Origin: Sphingobacteriaceae bacterium DW12
GTDB lineage: Bacteria; Bacteroidota; Bacteroidia; Sphingobacteriales; Sphingobacteriaceae
Length of the DNA: 64,000 nucleotides
Reading direction: 5' to 3'
NCBI GenBank assembly: GCA_000783305.1
Contig: JROE01000005.1
Location: 186,001-250,000, forward strand
Below the pieces are notes generated by a model that saw only the letters and a program-made list of their open reading frames with translations, was not told the DNA's origin and did not search any database. A program made the position numbers and the translations under genes. Below, piece after piece: positions 27,427 through 37,599 of the stretch. The number at the start of each line of letters is the position of its first letter. Position 1 is the first letter of the stretch.

Positions 27427-28728
27427 TTAAAATGCGTGGCCAGCAAGTTCCTTTAATCTTATTTCGGATAGCTTAGCTTGATACTGCGCGGTGTAGCTCC
27501 TGACCATGGTGTTGATGTAGTTGAGTTGGGCTGTCCGAACCTCCAAAGTGGTAATCGTTCCTATCTTAAATTTCTCGAAGGTAATATCGAGATTCTCTTT
27601 TGCCAGGTCTTCATTGCTCCGTTCCAGTTGTACCAAATCTAAATTGGTGATGTAAGTCTGGAAGAGCGAAGTAATTTGCGATTGGATAGTCTGCTTTTGC
27701 TGGCCAATTTGTAGTTCCGAATTTTCTATCTCGATTTTGGCAATTTTCTCATTTCGATTCTGAAGAAATCCATTAAAGATATTGACAGATGCGCTCACAC
27801 CATAGTTAAATCCGCGACCTTTATTTTCTGTTGCAAATCCAAGGGAAGAATGGGACTCGTTGAAATTATATCCGCTATTGAGCGAGATAATAGGGTAGCG
27901 TTCGCCTTTTATCTGTTTGAGATTGTACTCCGAAATGCGTTTGTTGATAACTGCAAGTTGAATTTTTGGATTTTGATTTTCAGCCGTTCCCAATAATTCT
28001 CCAAGTTTGAGGTCATCGTTTATAGCCACAGAATCCTCCACCCTAAATGCAATGCTTAGGTCTCTTGCCATAAGCTGGTTCATATACGTTTTGCTGTTGG
28101 CGTATTGCTCTTGTTGCTGTAGTAAAGTGGTTTTATCAGCATTTAAATCGACCTGTGCATTCAAAACTTCCAGCTTTGCGGCTTTACCAATCTCAAACCG
28201 GTTTTGAGCCATAGTGAGTCTATATTGAGAGAGGTCTATAGCTGTGTCCAATGCTCGAATCATCTTTTGTTGCTGTACAAGTGTATAGTAAGTGGCAATA
28301 ATCTCACTGACTTGAGTCAAGATTGCATACCTAACCTCAGCTTCTCCCTGCTTTTGAATCTCTTTTAATTGATCATATTTCGCAAACATCTTGAAGCCAT
28401 CGAAAATAGTCCAATTGAGACTCACGCCGTAGTTCATATTGTCATTTTTAGCGTTATTAAGCTCCTGTACTTGCCCGTCCGCCCTTACCTGTCTAGAGTT
28501 CTGGATAGAATTGTTACGGGTGAAATTTCCTGTGACTCTAGGCAATATTCCAGCATTTCCCAAACTGCGATTTTGCTCGTCAATGCGGGTATTATTTTTG
28601 GCAATTTTAATGTCAAAATTATTCTCAAGTGTGATAGACACGGCTTGTTCAATAGTCAATAATTCTTGTGCATTCCCTATAGCGGAAAGATAACAAAGTA
28701 TTATGAGTAAGGTGAGTTTGTGTAGCAT
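27427..28728 (-). CDS. TolC-family outer-membrane efflux protein
   Basis: 433 residues. Signal peptide ending SAIGNAQ, then two outer-membrane-factor repeats: EQAVSITLENNFDIKIAKNN, with GILPRVTGNFT, in the first half, and ENQNPKIQLAVINKR, with GERYPIISLNSGYNF, in the second. Members trimerise into a beta-barrel with an alpha-helical periplasmic tunnel. It is the last gene of an RND efflux operon, 9 bp after the permease gene. Confidence 0.95.
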   Translation of the reverse strand: MLHKLTLLIILCYLSAIGNAQELLTIEQAVSITLENNFDIKIAKNNTRIDEQNRSLGNAGILPRVTGNFTRNNSIQNSRQVRADGQVQELNNAKNDNMNYGVSLNWTIFDGFKMFAKYDQLKEIQKQGEAEVRYAILTQVSEIIATYYTLVQQQKMIRALDTAIDLSQYRLTMAQNRFEIGKAAKLEVLNAQVDLNADKTTLLQQQEQYANSKTYMNQLMARDLSIAFRVEDSVAINDDLKLGELLGTAENQNPKIQLAVINKRISEYNLKQIKGERYPIISLNSGYNFNESHSSLGFATENKGRGFNYGVSASVNIFNGFLQNRNEKIAKIEIENSELQIGQQKQTIQSQITSLFQTYITNLDLVQLERSNEDLAKENLDITFEKFKIGTITTLEVRTAQLNYINTMVRSYTAQYQAKLSEIRLKELAGHAF

Positions 28729-28737
28729 AGTCTATTT

Positions 28738-31700
28738 TTATACTTCAATGTTGTCAAATTCAGGTCTATGTTTTTTTGCGCGAGACCACATTAGGTAGAT
28801 TGCTGGAATAACAAATAGCGTCAGTATCAATGAAAAGATAGTGCCACCCACGATGACTACCCCCATGCCGATTCGGCTTGTCGCTGCAGCTCCGAAAGAG
28901 AGCGCAATCGGTAATGCTCCAAGTGCAATGGCGAGACTGGTCATCAGGATAGGACGTAGCCTGGATTCAGCAGAATGCATGATGGCTTCGAATTTTGGCA
29001 TTCCTTCTTCTCGAAGTTGATTGGCAAACTCCACGATTAAAATTCCGTTTTTAGTAACCAGGCCAATGAGCATGATAGTTCCAATCTGGCTGAATATATT
29101 CCAAGTCTGACCAAAGAGCCACAGGCTAATCAAAGCACCTGCCACTGCCATAGGTACTGTTAAGATGATGATAAATGGATCTAAGAAACTCTCAAATTGA
29201 GCGGCCAATATCAGATAAATCAGCAATAGTGCCAATCCAAAAGCAAACATCGTATTGGAACTGCTTTCTACAAAATCTCGTGATTCGCCACTCAAATCGG
29301 TCGTAAAGGTCTCATCTAGAACTTTATCCTTGGCTCTATCCATCGCTGCAATACCATCACTCATACTCATGCCTGGTGCAAGACCTGCCGATACTGTCGC
29401 AGACATATACCGATTATTATGATAGAGCTGCGGTGGACTACTCTCTTCTTGGAGTTGTACCAGATTATCTAATTGAACCAGATTTCCCTGATTATTTTTG
29501 ACAAATATAGAGGTCAGATCAAAGGGGGTAGCCCTACGATCGTCCTCTATCTGACCAATTACCTGATACTGCTTCCCGTCCTTCATGAAATACCCAAATC
29601 GCTGTCCACTAAGGGACATTTGAAGCGTCTGCGAGATATCCAATACCGAGATGCCCATACTCTGTGCTTTAGCACGGTCTATGGATACGTGTAGCTCAGG
29701 TTTGTTAAATTTGAGGTTGATGTCCGTCACCGAAAAAGTAGGGTCATTGTTGATTTCCTCCATAAAGGCGGGCACTTTTTCGCGGAGCTTATCAAAATTC
29801 TGTGCTTGGATGATATATTGTATCGGTAGTCCACCACGCCTATTGACAGATATAGTAGGACGTTGGGATACACTTGTTTTTATACCGTCATATTGCTTGG
29901 TCCATTTGGTGAGTTCATTTGCAATTTGATCCTGTGATCGTGTTCTTTCGCTAGGGTCAACCAACGTCATGCGTACCCGACCATTATTGACCGACCCGCT
30001 TCCAAAACTGGGGGAGGTCATGACAAGACTGATTTTATTTTCAGGGACCGAATCGTAAACAAGTTTATCTAACTCTCGCATATAACGGTCCATGTATTCA
30101 AAACTAGCACCCTCGGGACCTGTGATACTCATGTTGACATTGCTGCGGTCATCATAAGGGGCTGTTTCTTTCTTAATCGAACTGAAGATAATGCCAATGA
30201 TGATAAAACATATAGCTAGGATTGGAAAACTTATCCATTTTGCTTTCATGAATTTGCCTAACATAAGGGCGTATCCAGTATTCATTTTTTCGAAAAAAGG
30301 CTCAGTCCAAATATAGAATTTTGACTTTTCATGACCTGTTCCTTTTATGAGATAAGCATTCAACATAGGGGTCAATGTTAGGGATACAAATGCAGATACC
30401 AATACGGCAGATGCAATGACTACCCCAAACTCTCGAAATAATCGACCTACGAAACCTTGCAGGAAGATGACAGGCAAGAACACCGCCGCGAGCGTGATGG
30501 ATATGGATATGACAGCAAAAAATATTTCCTTGGATCCTTTGAGTGCCGCCTGTATAGGAGACATACCTTCTTCCACTTTTTTAAAGATATTCTCCGTGAC
30601 CACAATCCCGTCATCTACTACCAGCCCAGTGGCAAGTACAATGGCGAGCAAGGTCAATACATTGATGGAAAATCCACAAAGGTACATGATGAAGAAAGTC
30701 GCAATCAAGGAGACAGGAATATCCAATAATGGACGTAGCGCTATGCCCCAATCCCGAAAGAAAAAATATATAATAAGCGTGACCAGGATGATTGATATTA
30801 ATAGAGTCTCCGCGACCTCAACGACAGATCGTTTAATAAAGGTCGTATTATCGGCTGCGATATTCAGGATGATGTCCTCAGGCATATCTTCTTTTAACTG
30901 ATCGAGAAGCTTATAAAAATCATTGGCAATATCAATGTAATTGGTGCCAGGTTGCGGAATGATGGCCACACCGACCAACTGTTTGCCAGCACTCACCATC
31001 TTTGTTTCCAGGTTTTCGGCCTGAAGCTTGGCGTATCCGATATCGCTGAACTTGACCACTCTTTCGTTGTCCGATTTGATGATAATATTGTCAAACTCTT
31101 TCTCTGTAGAGAGGTTTCCAACAGTCTTGACGGTCAATTCAGTATTCTTTCCGACTATTTTCCCCGAGGGTAACTCTACATTTTGAGCCGTTAGGGCACT
31201 CCTTACGTCGGCGACGGTGATGCCATAAGCGGATAATTTGGTGGGGTCAAACCATAGACGCATAGCATACCGTTGCTGTCCCCATATTTGTACACTACTG
31301 ACACCGGGAATGGTCTGTAGCCGCTCGCCAACGACATTTTCAGCGAAATCACTCAAAGCCAAATTGTCTCGTAATTCACTTTGTATCGTCAAGGTGATTA
31401 TAGGTTCCGAATCTGCATCGGCCTTAGAAACAACTGGGGGAGCATCAATATCCTGAGGAAGACTACGGAGAGCTTGCGATACTTTATCTCTCACATCATT
31501 GGCCGCCTCTTCTAGATTTTTTTCCAATTCAAATTCAATCGAAATATTGCTGGAGCCTTGATTGCTTGAGGAGGTGATATTACGTATGCCATCAATGGAG
31601 TTAATGGACTTCTCGAGGGGTTCTGTAATCTGGGATTCGATGATGTCGGGGTTTGCACCAGCGTAATTGGTACGTACAGAGACAATGGCAGGGTCTATGG

Positions 31701-31815
31701 ATGGATACTCACGGACACCTAAAAAACTATAACCTATATACCCGAAGAGCATAATCGTCACGTTAACGACAATTGTCAGTACGGGTCTTTTGATAAATAT
31801 GGCAGAAAGATTCAT
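28738..31815 (-). CDS. RND multidrug efflux permease (HAE-1/AcrB type)
   Basis: 1025 residues, inner membrane, drug:proton antiporter. The N-terminus FIKRPVLTIVVNVTIMLFGY, two six-helix halves and two periplasmic porter domains are visible. TM4 carries the proton-relay pair in ATGLVVDDGIVVTENIF; the fourth helix of the second half has MLIGLVTKNGILIVEFANQL. It has the MFP gene 5 bp upstream and the tolC-type gene downstream, so a complete tripartite pump is encoded. The paired Asp residues and overall length favour HAE-1 over heavy-metal exporters. Confidence 0.96.
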   Translation of the reverse strand: MNLSAIFIKRPVLTIVVNVTIMLFGYIGYSFLGVREYPSIDPAIVSVRTNYAGANPDIIESQITEPLEKSINSIDGIRNITSSSNQGSSNISIEFELEKNLEEAANDVRDKVSQALRSLPQDIDAPPVVSKADADSEPIITLTIQSELRDNLALSDFAENVVGERLQTIPGVSSVQIWGQQRYAMRLWFDPTKLSAYGITVADVRSALTAQNVELPSGKIVGKNTELTVKTVGNLSTEKEFDNIIIKSDNERVVKFSDIGYAKLQAENLETKMVSAGKQLVGVAIIPQPGTNYIDIANDFYKLLDQLKEDMPEDIILNIAADNTTFIKRSVVEVAETLLISIILVTLIIYFFFRDWGIALRPLLDIPVSLIATFFIMYLCGFSINVLTLLAIVLATGLVVDDGIVVTENIFKKVEEGMSPIQAALKGSKEIFFAVISISITLAAVFLPVIFLQGFVGRLFREFGVVIASAVLVSAFVSLTLTPMLNAYLIKGTGHEKSKFYIWTEPFFEKMNTGYALMLGKFMKAKWISFPILAICFIIIGIIFSSIKKETAPYDDRSNVNMSITGPEGASFEYMDRYMRELDKLVYDSVPENKISLVMTSPSFGSGSVNNGRVRMTLVDPSERTRSQDQIANELTKWTKQYDGIKTSVSQRPTISVNRRGGLPIQYIIQAQNFDKLREKVPAFMEEINNDPTFSVTDINLKFNKPELHVSIDRAKAQSMGISVLDISQTLQMSLSGQRFGYFMKDGKQYQVIGQIEDDRRATPFDLTSIFVKNNQGNLVQLDNLVQLQEESSPPQLYHNNRYMSATVSAGLAPGMSMSDGIAAMDRAKDKVLDETFTTDLSGESRDFVESSSNTMFAFGLALLLIYLILAAQFESFLDPFIIILTVPMAVAGALISLWLFGQTWNIFSQIGTIMLIGLVTKNGILIVEFANQLREEGMPKFEAIMHSAESRLRPILMTSLAIALGALPIALSFGAAATSRIGMGVVIVGGTIFSLILTLFVIPAIYLMWSRAKKHRPEFDNIEV

Positions 31816-31820
31816 CTTTT

Positions 31821-32885
31821 CTATTTCTTAAGTGTCACCTTTACCTCTGAACCATCTTTGAGCGATAATACACCAGTGGTCAACACGGTATCTCCGTTTT
31901 TTAATCCAGACAGCACCACAATATCTTTCTCAGTACGGTTTCCCGTCTCGACAGCTACCTGTTTGGCCTTTCCATTTGTGAATACAAATACATTCTTTCC
32001 ATCCTGAACAGGGACAATGGCCTCAGTTGGTATAGATATGGCATTGACACTGTCATTCAGAGGGAGCAACACATTTGCATATGAACCCACGATGAGTTTT
32101 CCTTCTGGATTTTGTGCGTAAGCGCGTACAGTCATCGTTCTGGTCGCCAGAGCGACTTCTGGCTCAATAGCATATATGTTCGCCTCGAAGGTCCTAGCAT
32201 TGTTGGAAACGGTAAATTCAACTCGTGAATTGGTCTTGAGTTGACTGGCATACTTTTCTGGAACCGAAAAGGTCACTTTAACACGATTGTCCTTGACCAG
32301 GTTTGTAATCAATGTTGTAGATGAAATAATGGTTCCTGGAGATATATTTCGTAGACCTATGCTACCACTAAAAGGTGCACGAATAATCGTTTTTGAGATT
32401 TGTGCTTGGATTAACTGGATTTGAGCTTGTGATGTCTTAAATGCTGCGCTTGCAATATCATATTCTTCCTGACTGATTGCGCCTTTAGCTAGCAAGAGTT
32501 TCGCTCTTCTTTCATTCTCAGAAGTCAATTGGTTGCTAGTCTGTGCTTGCTTTAGTTGGGCTTGTAACTCGATATCATCTATTTTTACCAATACCTGTCC
32601 TTGAGATATACGTTGTCCTTCATTGAAGTATATTTTGTCTACCCTACCACTCACCTCACTTCTGACTTCGAGCTTTTCATCGGCATCTATAGTACCTGAC
32701 AACGAGAGTACATTGTCAAATTCTGTGGGTGTCACTACGATAGCTTCTGCAGTAAGCATGGTCGATTTCCCTTTAGTGTCCTGCACTGAAGCCGTTTTAG
32801 TTTTATCTTTTTTGAAAAACAGAATATAGCCGATTGCGAAGACGCCAAGGATAATCAAGAGGTAGATGAGGGACTTTTTTTTCAT
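31821..32885 (-). CDS. RND efflux periplasmic adaptor (membrane fusion protein)
   Basis: 354 residues. An N-terminal membrane anchor (LIYLLIILGVFAIGYILFF), lipoyl half-motifs (KLEVRSEVSGRVDKIYFNEG and IIRAPFSGSIGLRNISPG), a short helical hairpin between them (LKQAQTSNQLTSENERRAK) and a beta-barrel/membrane-proximal part (EGKLIVGSYANVLLP). It links the permease to the outer-membrane factor. It is the first gene of the three-gene operon, with 541 bp of non-coding DNA between it and the divergent OmpA-like gene. Confidence 0.95.
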   Translation of the reverse strand: MKKKSLIYLLIILGVFAIGYILFFKKDKTKTASVQDTKGKSTMLTAEAIVVTPTEFDNVLSLSGTIDADEKLEVRSEVSGRVDKIYFNEGQRISQGQVLVKIDDIELQAQLKQAQTSNQLTSENERRAKLLLAKGAISQEEYDIASAAFKTSQAQIQLIQAQISKTIIRAPFSGSIGLRNISPGTIISSTTLITNLVKDNRVKVTFSVPEKYASQLKTNSRVEFTVSNNARTFEANIYAIEPEVALATRTMTVRAYAQNPEGKLIVGSYANVLLPLNDSVNAISIPTEAIVPVQDGKNVFVFTNGKAKQVAVETGNRTEKDIVVLSGLKNGDTVLTTGVLSLKDGSEVKVTLKK

Positions 32886-33426
32886 TGGAATACAGTATCT
32901 TTTAATGGCGATGAAGCTGTCAGAAGCCGTTTGTAATTTTTTGTGAGCGTATGCCCGATAGTTTCATCTTATTGATTTTTATTTATGAACCAGTGATATC
33001 AATGGACTCGTTACATTTAGCTAGTCATTTGTTGATGAATGCGTTTGTAAATAATATTTGCCCTATGTATCAAAAATATTTACATCTCGGCTTCATATTG
33101 ATATTAGAATGATTGTATTGTTAGATTGACCATTGGAGATATATTAAATTAGGGGTTAGAGCTCGATATTTGTCATTGGTACTACCTAATCTTATATATC
33201 CATATCTAACTCAAATATATTGATAAGAATTAATAAAGCTTTATTGTCAGGAGTATGTTACAACATTTTTAATGCTTGTGCCGAGACTTCTGAAGAACAA
33301 TAATTTTGTAAACCCTAAAGATTGTTAAAATATAGTCTAAATCACCTTTGTTCAAAACTTAGGCATTTATTTTGTTCGTTTTCGTTCATATTTGCATATT
33401 GAAGAACATTAAATCAAATTCATAAC
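32886..33426. other. 541-bp divergent intergenic region
   Basis: Separates the efflux operon (-) from the OmpA-like gene (+) and must hold both promoters. On the minus strand TATTTTTG at 33076-33069 matches the -7 consensus but has no good -33 box; on the plus strand several TTTG motifs lie within 100 bp of the ompA-like start without a clear pair. No reading frame or strong hairpin stands out. Confidence 0.45.
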
Positions 33427-34329
33427 ATGAAACATCCAATAATACCAGTCGCTATCTTACTCTCTGGTCTGTTAATGACAGGCTGTGTGAGTAGCGGTAA
33501 ATTCAAAGGATTGCAATTAGACTATGACAAGCTGCAGACCGAGCACCGTGACCTTGGACAAAAATACCAACAAGGCCAATTGGAACTCGCCGAAGGTCGT
33601 ACACGTATAAAGAGCCTCGAAGAGCTGTTGGCCTATGAAAAAGCGAATAATGCCCAGTTGAAAGAGGCCTACGCATCGTTGCAGAAGTCATTGGACAATA
33701 GTATTAATCAGAATTCACAAGGAAATGTGAATATTTCCAAATTGGTGGATGAAATCAACGCGTCTAATAAGTATATCCAACATTTGGTGAATACTAAAAA
33801 TAAGAGTGACTCTTTAAATATGGTATTGACGAACAATCTAACACGATCTTTGAGCAGGGAAGAAATGAAAGATGTAGATGTACAGGTCTTAAAAGGAGTG
33901 GTCTATATTTCATTGTCTGATAACATGCTCTACAAATCTGGAAGTTATGAGATTTCAGATAAGGCGGGAGAGACGCTGAGTAAAATCGCGAAAATCATCC
34001 AGGATTATAGAGATTATGAAGTGCTGATTGAAGGTAATACCGATTCTGATCCTATTTCTAAGCCAAATATTCGTAATAATTGGGATTTAAGCGCATTACG
34101 TGCATCTTCAGTAGTACAAGCTTTGCAATCTACTTATGGGGTTGATCCTAAACGGTTGACAGCTGGTGGACGTGGGGAGTATAACCCAATCGCTGATAAT
34201 GCGACTGCTAATGGTAAAATGCGAAACAGAAGGACACAGATCATTATTACACCTAAGCTAGATCAATTTATGGAATTGATAGACAAGGCCCCTGAAACGG
34301 ATACTGTAAATACCGGTGACGGGATGTAG
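33427..34329 (+). CDS. OmpA-family lipoprotein with coiled coil
   Basis: 300 residues. Lipobox LLMTGC with Cys20. Residues about 30-115 are a predicted coiled coil (GQKYQQGQLELAEGRTRIKS, LEELLAYEKANNAQLKEAYA). The C-terminal OmpA-like peptidoglycan-binding domain begins VYISLSDNMLYKSGSYEIS; it has VLIEGNTDSDPI, WDLSALRASSVVQALQ, GVDPKRLTAGGRGEYNPI and NRRTQIIITP. It tethers the outer membrane to peptidoglycan or serves as a structural envelope lipoprotein. It is a single-gene unit, closed by a long-stem terminator. Confidence 0.93.
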   Translation: MKHPIIPVAILLSGLLMTGCVSSGKFKGLQLDYDKLQTEHRDLGQKYQQGQLELAEGRTRIKSLEELLAYEKANNAQLKEAYASLQKSLDNSINQNSQGNVNISKLVDEINASNKYIQHLVNTKNKSDSLNMVLTNNLTRSLSREEMKDVDVQVLKGVVYISLSDNMLYKSGSYEISDKAGETLSKIAKIIQDYRDYEVLIEGNTDSDPISKPNIRNNWDLSALRASSVVQALQSTYGVDPKRLTAGGRGEYNPIADNATANGKMRNRRTQIIITPKLDQFMELIDKAPETDTVNTGDGM

Positions 34330-34360
34330 CAGTTGCAAGTCGTCCATCAAAAAGGAGAAC

Positions 34361-34426
34361 GAGCTGTCTCGAAAGGTACCGTCTTACCACGTGTTTAGGG
34401 CCTTTTGAGACAGCTCTTTTATTTTT
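34361..34426 (+). terminator. long-stem terminator after OmpA-like gene
   Basis: GAGCTGTCTCGAAAGG (34361-34376) pairs with CCTTTTGAGACAGCTC (34401-34416): 15 Watson-Crick pairs and one G-T wobble, 24-nt loop, followed by TTTTATTTTT. An exceptionally long stem. Confidence 0.85.
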
Positions 34427-34687
34427 GAAAGCGGGTTATGTAATTGGGCCAACTTATTTTATAGAATACTAAAATGCTATGCAACTATTTAGAGGTGGGG
34501 CTAGACTGATTCGTCAATACGGTTGACTTCATTTTTACATCAATAGAAATATTGATTTTCGAGTAGAAAGTTAGTTGTAACGCTAATTTTTTTAATTTTA
34601 GCACCTTTTTATCTTTGGATGCTAAAAAATAATAAATTTTTTCTAATTGATATTCAGTGTCTTATAAGTGTGTTATAAATACAATAG

Positions 34688-34720
34688 CTTGTTTTTTAGC
34701 TATATAAAGGTCTAATTTTG
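34688..34720 (+). promoter_or_regulatory. pckA promoter
   Basis: CTTG (34688-34691), 21 nt, TAATTTTG (34713-34720): a perfect -7 element and a three-of-four -33 element. The predicted transcript begins about 15 nt before the ATG at 34742. Confidence 0.7.
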
Positions 34721-34741
34721 GGCTTTAAAATTTAAATACAT

Positions 34742-36358
34742 ATGGCTACGGAAAAATTAGTCAAACTTGATTTGGGTTATCTGAACGTCTTAAATGATCA
34801 AGAGGTAAACTATCAACTCGACGTACCAACGTTAGTTGAACATGCAATTTATAATGGAGAAGGGACACTTTCCAACTCGGGTGCGCTAAATGCAAAAACT
34901 GGAAAATTTACTGGACGAGCACCAAAGGATCGTTATATCGTAAATGACCGAATTACCGAAAATGAGGTGTGGTGGGGTGATATCAATCAACCAATTTCGC
35001 AAGAGGCCTTCGATATTTTAAAAACCAAAATCACCCAGCACCTTAGTGTATCCAAAAGACTATATGTTAGAGATGCAAAAGCTGGCGCCGACCCTCGCTA
35101 TGGTATCTCTTTGCGCGTAATTACGGAAACGGCCTATCAAAACGTATTTGCCAATAATTTATTCATAAGACCTACGCAAATTTTAAACGGCGAGATACCT
35201 GAATGGACAATCATGGTAGCGCCTTCCTTAATGTTGGATACGATAGACGGTTTAGAAGTCAAGAATCGCAATTTTGTAATTCTCAATTTTACTGAGAAAA
35301 TCGTTTTGATTGCAGGTACAGGTTATACAGGCGAAATCAAAAAAAGCGTATTCTCCATATTGAATTTTATACTCCCGAAGGAGCATGATGTGCTTTCGAT
35401 GCATTGCTCAGCAAACAAAAGCAAAGACGGTGAAACGGCTCTGTATTTCGGGCTGTCCGGTACAGGAAAGACCACGTTGTCTGCAGATCGAAGCCGATTG
35501 TTGATCGGAGATGATGAGCACGGGTGGTCAGCCGATGGGGTGTTTAACTTCGAAGGAGGCTGCTATGCCAAATGTATAGGCTTGACAGCAGAGAAAGAGC
35601 CCGAGATTTTCAATGCAATCCAATTCGGATCACTTTTGGAAAATGTAGTTTATCGGGATAATAGTCGAATCCCAGATTATGAAAATGTGTCCATTACTGA
35701 AAATACAAGAGTGTCCTATCCTATTGAATTCATGGAAGGGGCCGATTTATCAGGTATTGGGGGCGTACCCAAACATATATTTTTCTTGACAGCCGATGCC
35801 TTTGGCGTATTACCCCCTATTTCGTTGTTGAACACGGAGCAGGCGATGTATCATTTTATATCTGGGTATACCGCTAAAGTAGCGGGTACGGAGGTGGGAG
35901 TGGTGGAGCCTACGGCAACTTTCTCCGCATGTTTTGGTCAAGCATTTCTACCATTACATCCAGAGCGATATGCCGAAATATTAAAATCAAAGCTTATCAT
36001 GGACCCTTCTATATGTGTGTGGCTAGTCAATACGGGATGGATTAAAGGTCCGTATGGAGTAGGGCATAGGATTAAGCTGAGCTATACCCGTAGTTTGATT
36101 AGGGCGGCCATGTGCGGGATGCTCCAAGATATGGACTTTAGAAAACATCATATCTTCGGATTGAGATTCCCAACTTCCTGCGAGGGTATACCTGATGATA
36201 TCTTGGATGCTAAAAAGTTATGGAAAAATGACGATGCCTATGACATACAGGCAAATAAGCTCGCGACATTGTTCATCTCCAATATGCATAAATACGATTT
36301 GAATGAGGAAATATTGGCAGGAGGACCTCAGCCTCAGAAAGTAAATGTAGAAGTATAA
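34742..36358 (+). CDS. pckA: phosphoenolpyruvate carboxykinase (ATP)
   Basis: 538 residues, the usual length. It catalyses oxaloacetate + ATP to phosphoenolpyruvate + CO2 + ADP, the entry to gluconeogenesis, and in Bacteroidota may also run towards oxaloacetate. Motifs: FTGRAPKDRYIV near residue 53, MHCSANKSKDG, the P-loop GLSGTGKTTLS (about 239-249), the metal/ATP site LLIGDDEHGWS, and GYTAKVAGTEVGV. Cytoplasmic. A well-formed Bacteroidota promoter lies directly upstream and a bidirectional terminator downstream, so it is monocistronic. Confidence 0.97.
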   Translation: MATEKLVKLDLGYLNVLNDQEVNYQLDVPTLVEHAIYNGEGTLSNSGALNAKTGKFTGRAPKDRYIVNDRITENEVWWGDINQPISQEAFDILKTKITQHLSVSKRLYVRDAKAGADPRYGISLRVITETAYQNVFANNLFIRPTQILNGEIPEWTIMVAPSLMLDTIDGLEVKNRNFVILNFTEKIVLIAGTGYTGEIKKSVFSILNFILPKEHDVLSMHCSANKSKDGETALYFGLSGTGKTTLSADRSRLLIGDDEHGWSADGVFNFEGGCYAKCIGLTAEKEPEIFNAIQFGSLLENVVYRDNSRIPDYENVSITENTRVSYPIEFMEGADLSGIGGVPKHIFFLTADAFGVLPPISLLNTEQAMYHFISGYTAKVAGTEVGVVEPTATFSACFGQAFLPLHPERYAEILKSKLIMDPSICVWLVNTGWIKGPYGVGHRIKLSYTRSLIRAAMCGMLQDMDFRKHHIFGLRFPTSCEGIPDDILDAKKLWKNDDAYDIQANKLATLFISNMHKYDLNEEILAGGPQPQKVNVEV

Positions 36359-36383
36359 ATCGTTAAAACCTCAAATTGTGAAA

Positions 36384-36420
36384 AAGGCCCATTTGTGTAT
36401 CAATTGGGCCTTCTTTTATT
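36384..36420. terminator. bidirectional terminator between pckA and ABC-2 permease gene
   Basis: AAGGCCCATTTG (36384-36395) pairs with CAATTGGGCCTT (36401-36412), eleven of twelve pairs, loop TGTAT, with T-rich DNA on the + side and A-rich DNA (T-run on -) on the other. It serves the two convergent genes. Confidence 0.85.
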
Positions 36421-37582
36421 CGTTTATAATGAGCTTCTTGTGCTTTCGTATTTTGATGTAAAGCAATAGGAGAGACAATAAGAAGCAAACCGCCGCAATA
36501 ATTGCCAACGCAACCATAGGTTGTCTAATCAGATGAGCGGGAGCATGCTCTATAAATAAGAGTCTAAAAATCTTTAGGTAATGGGTCAGGGGAATGACAT
36601 CGGCAATGGTCTGTACCCACTGAGGCATTTGGCTAAGGGGCCAAGTGAAACCGCTGAGGATAAAACTAGGTGTAGCAATGACCATTAATATTTCTGTTGC
36701 TTTCAGCTGATTGGGTACGGCAATACTCACCAAAATACCTATAAAGCTAGCCGCAAGAATGAATAAAGTAGTAGATAAAATAAAAGGCCATACTTCTACA
36801 TCAATAGGAATGTTGTAGAATAGGGCAAATCCGTAGTATAAGGCCATCACACCTATGGACATCAAAAGGTATGGGAAGACCTTGACAAATATCAAGGTAA
36901 AAGGATTTGAGCTTTTTGTAAGCAATTGCTTAAATGTATTGCTCTCAAATTCAGAAGCGAAAGATAGGGCGAGCCCCAGCAAAAGAATCTGCTGAAATAC
37001 AGTCATCAGGACACCAGGAAGCATAAAATACAGGTAATTCCCACTTCTGATATTTTGCTTGATAATGGTGGTTTTAAAGGGTTCATATTGCTGGGAAGCA
37101 ATGTAGCCAGGCACTCCTTTTTTCTTTTGTGCTTCAATTTGAATTCCGGCCTTCATGGTGGCAGCACAAACGTTTACGGCAAGCATGGCGTAGTTGGAAG
37201 TCAAGGTATTCGAAGCATCTACAAATACAGCTACTTCGGTCTGTCGATTCTGATTGATATTCGACATAAAGCCTCGAGGTATATTGACCACAACGGTGGC
37301 CTCTTTCTCCAGTGCCAGTTGGCGAGAGTTAAAATTATCATGGAGGATATCAGATACATATATCACTTCGCTTTCATTAAACATATCGATCAACTTTGCG
37401 CTCATGGGAGAGCGATCCTCATCCACCACAATAATGGGTAAATCGGTCACTTTCCCCTTTTTGTACACATTGCCGATTAAAACCCCGTAAAGAATAGGTG
37501 CACCAATAAATAGAATACGCAGTACCTTATTGTTGTTAAAGAGTTTGAATTCACGTATAATCAATTCCCAAAGTAGTTTCAT
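36416..37582 (-). CDS. ABC-2 type permease (YhhJ-like)
   Basis: 388 residues. One N-terminal transmembrane helix (ILFIGAPILYGVLIGNVY), a large periplasmic domain (about 45-180, containing LPIIVVDEDRSPMSAKLID), then five C-terminal helices including YLYFMLPGVLMTVFQQILLL and ILVSIAVPNQLKATEILMVI. This is the membrane part of an ABC exporter. Odd: no ABC ATPase gene and no second permease gene is present in the operon, although the related enterobacterial YhhJ/YhiH systems include an ATPase and most Bacteroidota sets have two permeases. It is the last gene after hlyD-type and tolC-type genes. Confidence 0.9.
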   Translation of the reverse strand: MKLLWELIIREFKLFNNNKVLRILFIGAPILYGVLIGNVYKKGKVTDLPIIVVDEDRSPMSAKLIDMFNESEVIYVSDILHDNFNSRQLALEKEATVVVNIPRGFMSNINQNRQTEVAVFVDASNTLTSNYAMLAVNVCAATMKAGIQIEAQKKKGVPGYIASQQYEPFKTTIIKQNIRSGNYLYFMLPGVLMTVFQQILLLGLALSFASEFESNTFKQLLTKSSNPFTLIFVKVFPYLLMSIGVMALYYGFALFYNIPIDVEVWPFILSTTLFILAASFIGILVSIAVPNQLKATEILMVIATPSFILSGFTWPLSQMPQWVQTIADVIPLTHYLKIFRLLFIEHAPAHLIRQPMVALAIIAAVCFLLSLLLLYIKIRKHKKLIINE

Positions 37583-37599
37583 TTAATAAATCTCCTTTT

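Larger units (their letters stand above)
34330..34741. other. 412-bp intergenic region upstream of pckA
   Basis: Besides the 34361-34426 terminator and the pckA promoter, it has an AT-rich hairpin ATCAATA-GAAA-TATTGAT (34539-34556) followed by TTTT, and a weak dyad GCTAA...TTAGC near 34581-34601. No gene seen. Confidence 0.5.

Noticed and set aside
30416..30901. Plus-strand frame opposite the RND permease gene
   Set aside because: Antisense shadow of a conserved transporter; Thr/Ser/Met-rich with no motif.
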